Shown here: positions 1 to 5,213 of the stretch, piece by piece | How positions within the stretch are numbered: the first letter of the stretch is position 1 | Layout: each line of letters opens with the position of its first letter | DNA from: Patescibacteria group bacterium | GTDB lineage: Bacteria; Patescibacteriota; Microgenomatia; Levybacterales; UBA12049 | NCBI GenBank assembly: GCA_030917445.1 | Contig: JAUPUR010000103.1 | Span: 1 to 9,211 of the forward strand | Direction of reading: 5' to 3' | DNA: 9,211 bases | Notes under the pieces: generated by a model | Told to the model about the DNA's origin: nothing | The model's database searches: none | The model's input: the letters and a program-made list of their open reading frames with translations, nothing else | Made by a program: the position numbers and the translations under genes

Positions 1-308
1 ATTATGAAGCACTCGGAGGAATAAAACCCATTGCTTCTTCACCAGTCACGCAAACACTTCGTGTATCTTCTCATACAGTGACTGACACACATTCAAATGT
101 CCCATCTCTCAAATCATCTCCTGCTACATTTGGTGTGGTCAATGCACCTCAAAATGACAAAAAAACACCCTCTCCTGACTCAACCGAAAAAAAAGGGTCA
201 CTGATGAAAAAACTCCTTATTCTCATTGGAATTCCACTTTTCGTGATTGTCTATACAGTAGTCTGGATCGTTGTCTTTGGAGTTGAACTTCCCTTTTTAA
301 GTCTCTAA
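1..308 (+). CDS. C-terminal end of an unidentified protein with a C-terminal membrane anchor (5' partial)
   Basis: The frame is open from the window edge (first full codon at 3) to a TAA at 306-308, showing 101 residues of a longer protein. About 65 residues are rich in Ser, Thr, Pro and Asn and look like a flexible linker. Then come a Lys-containing stretch (EKKGSLMKK), one hydrophobic helix of about 24 residues (LLILIGIPLF onwards) and a short tail (VELPFLSL). By the positive-inside rule, the Lys residues before the helix suggest that the visible N-terminal part is cytoplasmic and the tail is outside. I do not recognise the family. An alternative is a separate 34-aa membrane peptide starting at ATG 204 (MKKLLIL...), but the uninterrupted upstream frame makes a longer protein more likely. 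Its stop overlaps the proS stop by 4 nt on the opposite strand. Confidence 0.6.
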   Translation, partial: YEALGGIKPIASSPVTQTLRVSSHTVTDTHSNVPSLKSSPATFGVVNAPQNDKKTPSPDSTEKKGSLMKKLLILIGIPLFVIVYTVVWIVVFGVELPFLSL

Positions 309-1525
309 GCTTCAAGTCTTGCGAGTACTTCGTCAAATGTTAACAATTCTGAATTTTCACTTGTTCGTTCTTTCCACTCTATTTTCTCTCCTGTTTTTTG
401 ACTGACCACAAGTCTGACAGGAATACCTATCAAATCACAGTCAGCAAATTTTTGTCCTGGATTGAGATCACGATCATCAAAAAAGACCTCAATATTTCTT
501 TCTTTTAACTTCTTATATATTTCTTCTGCATGATCTATAAGACCAACTAAATGCACAGCAAATGGTGCAACCTGTTTTGGCCACACAATACCTTTATCAT
601 CATGATGGGTTTCAACAATTATCCCCATATTGCGTGATATACCAATTCCAAAACAACCCATGACAGGGTATTGTTTATTTCCATCTCTATCAGTAAAGGT
701 TAAATCAAAATTCTTACCATATTTTTGACCCAGATCAAAAACATTTCCTGCTTCTGATGCACGGGCTTTTTTTAATGAAGAATTACTACATGACGGGCAT
801 GACTCTCCTTCATTATTTTTTGCAATCTCAACATTCACACAGTAATCACACGACTCACAGTATAAAATATCATCCTCTCCAGCATCAGTCAGAACCATAA
901 ATTCATATGAAATCTTTTCAGTAAAATTTCCTCCAGATGCTTCTGTAACTTTTGCTGTCAAACCCATTCTTTTAAATGCTTTCAAATATGCTTCTTTAAC
1001 AGTTTTATAAAATGCATCAAAATCCTCTTGGTTTTCATGAAAACTATACATATCTTTCATCAAAAACTCACGACCACGAAGTATTCCTGATTTTGCTCGG
1101 AGTTCATCACGATACTTCCAATGTGATTGATACACAGCTTTTGGAAGATCCTTGTATGAAGTGACGTACTGCATGACAAGTGGAGTAACAACTTCTTCTG
1201 CACTTTGACCCAACACATATTCTCGCTCAGTTCGACTTTGAATCTTGAAAAGAACATCAACACTATCCCATGCACCTGTCTTTTCCCAAATTTCTTTTGG
1301 ATGAAGTGTTCCCATGAGTACTTCTTGCCCACCAATTGCATCCATCTCTTCTCTCACGATTTGCTCAATTTTTCGAAGAACTCTCAATCCAAGAGGTAAG
1401 TAACTATAAACACCTGCCATCAATTGATCCACAAAACCAGCTTGAGTCAATAATTTATGATTTATTGTATCTGCATCTTTTGGGGCTTGTCGAAGAGTTT
1501 TTGAAAATAAATGTGAATATCTCAT
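305..1525 (-). CDS. proS: Prolyl-tRNA synthetase, bacterial type lacking the INS editing domain
   Basis: Cytoplasmic class II aminoacyl-tRNA synthetase that charges tRNA-Pro. From ATG 1525 it has 406 aa and begins MRYSHLFSKTL, aligning with the usual bacterial ProRS N-terminus; an in-frame ATG at 1543 would add six unlikely residues. Visible in order: motif 2 (RDELRAKSGILRGREF, about 139-154), a Cys cluster C223-x2-C-x2-C229 and C243-x2-C246 that looks like a zinc ribbon, motif 3 (GCFGIGISRNMG, 290-301), and a C-terminal anticodon-binding domain from about 317. Full bacterial ProRS is about 570 aa and carries a roughly 180-aa INS domain between motifs 2 and 3 that hydrolyses Ala-tRNA-Pro. Here the ribbon occupies that position and INS is absent, as known for some alphaproteobacteria and reduced genomes. 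An extended -10 lies 8 nt before the ATG and there is no Shine-Dalgarno sequence. The gene is divergent from the 98-aa gene. Confidence 0.96.
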   Translation of the reverse strand: MRYSHLFSKTLRQAPKDADTINHKLLTQAGFVDQLMAGVYSYLPLGLRVLRKIEQIVREEMDAIGGQEVLMGTLHPKEIWEKTGAWDSVDVLFKIQSRTEREYVLGQSAEEVVTPLVMQYVTSYKDLPKAVYQSHWKYRDELRAKSGILRGREFLMKDMYSFHENQEDFDAFYKTVKEAYLKAFKRMGLTAKVTEASGGNFTEKISYEFMVLTDAGEDDILYCESCDYCVNVEIAKNNEGESCPSCSNSSLKKARASEAGNVFDLGQKYGKNFDLTFTDRDGNKQYPVMGCFGIGISRNMGIIVETHHDDKGIVWPKQVAPFAVHLVGLIDHAEEIYKKLKERNIEVFFDDRDLNPGQKFADCDLIGIPVRLVVSQKTGEKIEWKERTSENSELLTFDEVLARLEA

Positions 1526-1533
1526 TGAGTGTA

Positions 1534-1542
1534 AGTATATCA
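1534..1542 (-). promoter_or_regulatory. Extended -10 promoter of proS (leaderless type)
   Basis: On the minus strand the sequence reads TGATATACT, an extended -10 (TGn followed by TATACT), with 8 nt between it and the ATG at 1525. Transcription should start at or within about 2 nt of that ATG. No convincing -35 hexamer is seen. The place where one would sit (about 1557-1562) is covered by the -10 of the divergent gene. Confidence 0.6.
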
Positions 1543-1558
1543 TTTCTTACTTTCGTTG

Positions 1559-1564
1559 TATAAT
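1559..1564 (+). promoter_or_regulatory. -10 promoter element of the 98-aa gene (leaderless type)
   Basis: A perfect TATAAT lies 9 nt before the ATG at 1574, so the transcript should begin about 2-3 nt before the start codon. The bases just before the ATG (CCTCCT) are the reverse of a Shine-Dalgarno sequence, so none is available. The -35 position overlaps the proS -10. Confidence 0.6.
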
Positions 1565-1573
1565 CAACCTCCT

Positions 1574-1870
1574 ATGGAAAGACGATCATATTTTAAATTT
1601 AAATGGGAGCATGATGAAGTTGTTGAAATGAGTATCGATAAAAATGCTCTCCAAGAAATTGATGCACAAATTGCACTTCAAAACGCCTATACGCGAGATA
1701 GAGAAATTTTACTCATGCAAGGAGGAAGACAAGTCACTTTCAATCCTGAAAGAAAAATTTTTCAAAGACCCAAAAAAATGCTTGATGCAAATGACATTAA
1801 AAGTATAGCTGAACTTGCAGATAATCGTGGTTATGGATTGACGGAAATAATTATAAGAAAAAAAAAGTAA
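1574..1870 (+). CDS. Small basic protein of unknown function (98 aa)
   Basis: I do not recognise this protein. It starts at ATG 1574 (MERRSYFKFKW); an in-frame TTG at 1556 would add six residues but would place part of the TATAAT box inside the gene. The protein is highly charged, with no membrane segment, signal peptide or cysteine. The N-terminal third has alternating hydrophobic and charged residues, and the middle (about 38-70) has Arg/Lys-rich strand-like stretches. The C-terminal part, LDANDIKSIAELADNRGYGL, looks helical, and the protein ends in RKKK. The composition would suit an RNA- or DNA-binding or ribosome-associated protein, but that is a guess. It is divergent from proS across 48 bp and abuts gnd tail to tail with no gap. 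Its own promoter and intact frame support a real gene. Confidence 0.72.
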   Translation: MERRSYFKFKWEHDEVVEMSIDKNALQEIDAQIALQNAYTRDREILLMQGGRQVTFNPERKIFQRPKKMLDANDIKSIAELADNRGYGLTEIIIRKKK

Positions 1871-1876
1871 TTATTT
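1845..1876. terminator. A/T-only inverted repeat at the convergent gene ends; weak bidirectional terminator candidate
   Basis: AAATAATTA (1845-1853) and TAATTATTT (1868-1876) form a 9-bp inverted repeat around a 14-nt A-rich loop. It spans both stop codons of the convergent 98-aa gene and gnd. The minus-strand RNA has about ten U residues in the loop. There is no G-C pair in the stem, so intrinsic termination would be weak; the location is the main argument. Confidence 0.25.
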
Positions 1877-2806
1877 TTTCTCAACTTTATGCCCACCAAA
1901 TTCATGCCGCAGGGCTGCGACCATTCGAGCAGCAAATGAACTCCTGACATTTTCATCTGTTTTTGACCGTCGTCTAAAATCAAGTGATTGATCAATATTT
2001 TCGGCAAATACCCCAACTTCTTTTGCCTGATTAACTGTCCACTCAGCCTCACCTGTCGCATCTATCACACCACTGAGCTCTGATAGATCATGATCTTTCT
2101 CTAGTGCATCTTTTGCACACTCCATCAAAAAACTTGTAACAATTGTATTTTTTTGCCATAAGTTTGCAGTTTTAAGAAGATCAAGTGAGTACGGAGCTTT
2201 CTCAAGCACACCAAATCCTTCACCAATTGCCTGCATCATCCCATACTCTATACCGTTGTGAACCATTTTGACAAAATGCCCCGCTCCTCCTTCACCAAAA
2301 TACTCATACCCCCCATGTGGCTGCATTAATGTTTCAAAGAGAGGTTTTAATTCCTCATATGCAGACTGATCTCCTCCAATCATCATTGGATACCCATTTT
2401 CAAAAGCTTTGACTCCGCCACTTACTCCAACACCAAGAAAACGTATTCCTTTCTGACTCAAATCTTCATATCTTTTCTGTGTGTCTTTATAAAAAGCGTT
2501 TCCACCATCAACAATAATGTCTCCTTTTTCACAATACCCTTCAACTTCTTTCAAAATATTTTCAGTCGCCTCACCTGCAGGAAGCATAAGCCAAACAATT
2601 TTAGGCGACCCAAGTGTTACAACAAGATTTTTAACGTTTTCTGCAGCCACAAATCCATCACTCTTTCCAGTATCTTGAAGATGCAAACGGAATTGTTCCA
2701 CAACCTCAGGAGATCTATTCCATGCAATCACAGTATGACCTCCTGCAAGAAGTTTTTCAGCCATACGGGTACCCATTTTACCAAGACCAATAAATCCTAT
2801 CTGCAT
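1871..2806 (-). CDS. gnd: 6-phosphogluconate dehydrogenase, decarboxylating, short form
   Basis: Third enzyme of the oxidative pentose phosphate branch: 6-phosphogluconate is oxidised and decarboxylated to ribulose 5-phosphate, yielding NAD(P)H, in the cytoplasm. It has 311 aa, the length of the short Gnd subfamily rather than the roughly 470-aa E. coli type. Visible: Rossmann GLGKMG (7-12), the substrate-binding stretch GVSGGVKAFENG (127-138), catalytic-region HFVKMVHNGIEYG (177-189) with K180, N184 and E187, and C-terminal RRRSK (278-282). The residues after the second strand, NRS (30-32), resemble the NRT of NADP-dependent enzymes, so NADP use is possible but not proven. It starts at ATG 2806, with AAGGA 4 nt upstream. 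The first 34 bp are duplicated upstream (2883-2916). It follows zwf on the same strand and ends flush against the opposing 98-aa gene. Confidence 0.95.
   Translation of the reverse strand: MQIGFIGLGKMGTRMAEKLLAGGHTVIAWNRSPEVVEQFRLHLQDTGKSDGFVAAENVKNLVVTLGSPKIVWLMLPAGEATENILKEVEGYCEKGDIIVDGGNAFYKDTQKRYEDLSQKGIRFLGVGVSGGVKAFENGYPMMIGGDQSAYEELKPLFETLMQPHGGYEYFGEGGAGHFVKMVHNGIEYGMMQAIGEGFGVLEKAPYSLDLLKTANLWQKNTIVTSFLMECAKDALEKDHDLSELSGVIDATGEAEWTVNQAKEVGVFAENIDQSLDFRRRSKTDENVRSSFAARMVAALRHEFGGHKVEKK
2773..2806. repeat. 34-bp direct repeat, copy A (start of intact gnd)
   Basis: These 34 bases are identical to 2883-2916. In this copy they encode the first 11 codons of the full-length gnd (MQIGFIGLGKM) plus one base, and the frame continues into the Rossmann fold. 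Confidence 0.95.
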
Positions 2807-2810
2807 ATCA

Positions 2811-2823
2811 TCCTTAAATTATC
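2811..2823 (-). promoter_or_regulatory. Ribosome-binding site of gnd, with a weak possible -10 just upstream
   Basis: AAGGA (2815 to 2811) lies 4 nt before the gnd ATG and is one of the few Shine-Dalgarno-like sequences in the window. It is inside the 76-bp segment between the two copies of the gnd start. A GATAAT (2823 to 2818) lies 11 nt before the ATG, with TTGC-type bases about 15-17 nt further upstream. That could be a weak promoter brought in by the same segment. Confidence 0.45.
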
Positions 2824-2851
2824 CTTCCACACTTGTCTTCGCAATGCTCGC

Positions 2852-2869
2852 AAGTGAACTCCTTCACTT
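2852..2869. repeat. Hairpin in the zwf-gnd spacer (7-bp stem, 4-nt loop)
   Basis: AAGTGAA (2852-2858), CTCC, TTCACTT (2863-2869) is a perfect 7-bp inverted repeat with a tetraloop. On the transcribed minus strand the loop reads GGAG, a Shine-Dalgarno core. It sits within the 76 bp that separate the two gnd-start copies. A short palindrome in a junk-like spacer suits a REP- or MITE-like dispersed repeat, but only one copy is in this window. No U-tract follows, so it is not an intrinsic terminator. Confidence 0.6.
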
Positions 2870-2882
2870 CGTTCTGTCCGTT

Positions 2883-2916
2883 CCATTTTACCAAGACCAA
2901 TAAATCCTATCTGCAT
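2883..2916. repeat. 34-bp direct repeat, copy B (remnant gnd start next to zwf)
   Basis: Exact copy of 2773-2806, displaced by 110 bp. It begins with an ATG one base after the zwf stop (TAA-A-ATG), which looks like the original compact zwf-gnd junction. After the 34 bp the sequence leaves gnd entirely. Confidence 0.95.
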
Positions 2917-2917
2917 T

Positions 2918-4339
2918 TTATAGCCACTTCCTTCCATCTTTCTCAATGAGCTCATGAGCAGCTTGCGGTCCCATACTTGCATCTTCATAAACGTATACTG
3001 GTAGATCTGCTTTTTCCCAGCCATTAAGAATATGAGTTATAAATTTCCATGAACTCAAAAGCTCATCAGTTCGATTAAATAACATCTGCTCACCTGCAAG
3101 GATATCCATCAATACTTTTTCATAAGCATCTGCACCTTTTTTTTCAAAATGATCTTTATATGCAAATTTCATTTGAACGGGTTCAAGGGAGAGACGTGTT
3201 CCTGGTTTTTTTGTTATAAATCTCATCTGAATTCCTTCATCTGGTTGTATACGTATTGTTATGACATTGCCAATCTCTGGACAACCATACTCTTTAAAGA
3301 GAATATGACATGTTTGTTTAAAAACAATACTAATTTCTACAATATCCTTTTCCATTTTCTTTCCTGCACGAGCATAAATAGGAATAAATTTCATTCTCTC
3401 ATTACTCATAAAAAATTTCATTGCAACAAAAGTCTCAGTCTTTGAGTCATCTGCTACATTTTTCTCACTTTTATAACTCTGATACTGCCCTCTCACTACT
3501 TGATCTGCCATATTTTCTTCACTAACTGACTCTATTGATTGTATTGCCTGAGCTCGTGCATCTCTCACATCTTCTTTTGTAAATGATCGAGGTTGTTCCA
3601 TTGTGACTGCAGCGACAAGTTGTAAAAGATGATTTTGTGCAACATCTCGTAGATTTCCTACGCCATCAAAAAATTTACCCCTTTTTCCAATTCCATTTTT
3701 CTCACTAATTGTGACTTGAATATGATCAATATATGAATTGTTCCAAGTGGGTTCAAAAATACCATTCGCAAAACGAAACGCCAACATATTTTGCACATTT
3801 TCTTTTCCTAAATAATGATCGACTCTAAAAATTTGCTTTTCATCAAAGATCTCTGCCAATTTACTATCCAGCATTTGAGCTGTTTCAAGATCTTTTCCAA
3901 ACGGCTTCTCAATTGCAACTCGTGTCCATTTACTACTACCTTGACCACATCCTTCTGAAAGTTTGGTTGAAGATAATTTTTCTAAAATAATATTGTAATT
4001 ATCTGGCGGAGTTGCTAAGTAAAAAAGTCTTGTGACACATGACTTCATCTCCTCATCAATTTTCTCAAGTCTTTTGATAAGCGAAAGATATCCAGCATCA
4101 TCTTGAAATTCTCCTTGTTGATAAAAAAGATGTCGACTAAAATCACCCCACAATGTATCATCCTCAAGGCCATAATAAGACCTCAAATCCTCATCACTGA
4201 TATCTCTTCTAGCAAATCCAAAAATATAAAATTCTGATGGCAAAAGTCCATCTTTAAAAAGTGAAAAGAGCGAGGGAATCAATTTATGGTGCGCCAAATC
4301 ACCTGTAGCACCAAAAATAACCATAACAAAAGGAGACAT
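2918..4339 (-). CDS. zwf: Glucose-6-phosphate 1-dehydrogenase
   Basis: First enzyme of the oxidative pentose phosphate branch: glucose 6-phosphate is oxidised to 6-phosphogluconolactone with reduction of NAD(P)+, in the cytoplasm. From ATG 4339 it has 473 aa, normal for the family. Visible: N-terminal dinucleotide fold FGATGDLA (9-16), EKPFGKD (144-150), the family signature RVDHYLGKE (172-180) with the substrate-binding His, and the catalytic-base His in DVAQNH (237). The long C-terminal domain is complete. An in-frame ATG at 4348 would add only MSS, but it lies inside the TATAAT box (4352 to 4347), which is 7 nt before ATG 4339. A leaderless start at 4339 therefore fits better. It lies 56 nt after pgl on the same strand, and its stop is one base before the duplicated gnd start. 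Confidence 0.96.
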   Translation of the reverse strand: MSPFVMVIFGATGDLAHHKLIPSLFSLFKDGLLPSEFYIFGFARRDISDEDLRSYYGLEDDTLWGDFSRHLFYQQGEFQDDAGYLSLIKRLEKIDEEMKSCVTRLFYLATPPDNYNIILEKLSSTKLSEGCGQGSSKWTRVAIEKPFGKDLETAQMLDSKLAEIFDEKQIFRVDHYLGKENVQNMLAFRFANGIFEPTWNNSYIDHIQVTISEKNGIGKRGKFFDGVGNLRDVAQNHLLQLVAAVTMEQPRSFTKEDVRDARAQAIQSIESVSEENMADQVVRGQYQSYKSEKNVADDSKTETFVAMKFFMSNERMKFIPIYARAGKKMEKDIVEISIVFKQTCHILFKEYGCPEIGNVITIRIQPDEGIQMRFITKKPGTRLSLEPVQMKFAYKDHFEKKGADAYEKVLMDILAGEQMLFNRTDELLSSWKFITHILNGWEKADLPVYVYEDASMGPQAAHELIEKDGRKWL

Positions 4340-4346
4340 AGAACTC

Positions 4347-4374
4347 ATTATACAAACACAGCGCTCTTTAGCAA
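4347..4374 (-). promoter_or_regulatory. Promoter of zwf (-35 TTGCTA, 16 nt, -10 TATAAT; leaderless type)
   Basis: On the minus strand TTGCTA (4374 to 4369), a 16-nt spacer and a perfect TATAAT (4352 to 4347) precede the ATG at 4339 by 7 nt. Transcription should begin at or next to that ATG. It lies in the pgl-zwf gap, so zwf-gnd can be transcribed independently of pgl. Confidence 0.65.
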
Positions 4375-4395
4375 GGGGTTACTTCTTTGATAGTA

Positions 4396-5184
4396 TTATA
4401 CTTTTTGATCAGTAATGAAGATTGTTCTTCGAGCTATTTCAGGTCGTCTAAAAAATCTTCCAGGAACTTCTTCCTCTGGTCCATCAGAAAAAACTAACTC
4501 AAGTGCGTTCTTTTTATCCTCACCAAAGACAAGCACTATAAAAAGATCTAGCATTGAAAGACCCATAAACGTCATTGTTATCCTCTCTTTAAATGGTCCT
4601 TTCAAATCACTAAATGAACCAACAAGACTCCCTGGATGAACTGTTGTAAAAAGCGGGTTTTCAAATGCTTCTATCGTTGAGGCAGTTGATCCTTTTCTAT
4701 TCCCCGCGATGCCTGCGGTATGCCCATCAAGTCCGATCCCTAAAATTCCCACACTTTTAGGGAATCCGGCAAAAAGATATTTCAAAGTCATATCATAATT
4801 TTTCGCTGTCTGATCAAGATCTTTTTGCTCTTCAAGGAGAATTGGATAAAATGGTACTCCTTTTTCAGACAACATCGGTAAAAGACCAGTGTCTTTTATC
4901 ATTTTCTCATTACTATTGTTATGAAATTTACTGCCATATCTTTCATCAATCAGTGCAAGAGCACCCGGAAATAATTTTTGGTCTTGAGCTAAATTTTCAT
5001 AAAGACCTTTGGGGGTTCGTCCTCCAGAGAGGTACAGTACAGTTTTTCTATCTGCAATTACTTGGAGAATTTCTTTTGTTAATTTAAACCCTTCATAAAT
5101 AAGAGGAACACGTATAACCGTAATGCCCATTTTTTCATCAAAAAGAGCATGTTGATCTGATAATATCTTTTTTATTTCATCCAT
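4396..5184 (-). CDS. pgl: 6-phosphogluconolactonase
   Basis: Hydrolyses 6-phosphogluconolactone to 6-phosphogluconate, the step between Zwf and Gnd; cytoplasmic. It has 262 aa, near the usual size of the DevB/SOL-type family (glucosamine-6-phosphate isomerase-like fold). Visible: LSGGRTPKGLYENL (52-65, phosphate-binding loop), DERY (80-83, where relatives have DERW), GIGLDGHTAGIA (149-160) with catalytic-region Asp153 and His155, and RITMTF (201-206). The family also resembles NagB, but the GxDGHT motif and the zwf/gnd neighbours support the lactonase. It starts at ATG 5184; AGGTGA (5199 to 5194) lies 9 nt upstream, so it is probably translated with a conventional leader. It follows the membrane protein by 29 nt and precedes zwf. 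Confidence 0.93.
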   Translation of the reverse strand: MDEIKKILSDQHALFDEKMGITVIRVPLIYEGFKLTKEILQVIADRKTVLYLSGGRTPKGLYENLAQDQKLFPGALALIDERYGSKFHNNSNEKMIKDTGLLPMLSEKGVPFYPILLEEQKDLDQTAKNYDMTLKYLFAGFPKSVGILGIGLDGHTAGIAGNRKGSTASTIEAFENPLFTTVHPGSLVGSFSDLKGPFKERITMTFMGLSMLDLFIVLVFGEDKKNALELVFSDGPEEEVPGRFFRRPEIARRTIFITDQKV

Positions 5185-5213
5185 ATCAATCTATCACCTA
5201 AATATTGGCAGAA

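Larger units (their letters stand above)
2797..2916 (-). other. 39-codon leader ORF made of a duplicated gnd start plus unrelated sequence
   Basis: This ORF starts one base after the zwf stop. Its first 11 residues are identical to the Gnd N-terminus (MQIGFIGLGKM). The next 28 are unrelated and Arg-rich (ERTERSEGVHLRALRR then QVWKDNLRMICR). Its TAG stop (2799-2797) lies inside the first four codons of the intact gnd, overlapping it by 10 nt in another frame. Ribosomes that finish zwf could read it and stop on the gnd start, coupling the two. It could equally be non-functional debris of a small insertion or duplication. There is no Shine-Dalgarno sequence of its own. Confidence 0.45.

Noticed and set aside
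2797..3024. 75-codon version of the leader ORF starting inside zwf
   Set aside because: The part before 2916 runs out of frame through the conserved end of zwf; only the segment from the ATG at 2916 is worth listing.
3149..3445. 98-aa plus-strand frame inside zwf, and similar antisense frames in pgl, rseP, frr and the membrane protein
   Set aside because: All lie opposite well-conserved coding sequence, have no start signals and show no recognisable protein.
4392..4402. Palindrome AGTATTATACT with a second TATAAT at the pgl stop
   Set aside because: It is short, A/T-only and largely formed by the stop codon context; the TATAAT at 4347-4352 is a better zwf promoter. A minor second start cannot be excluded.
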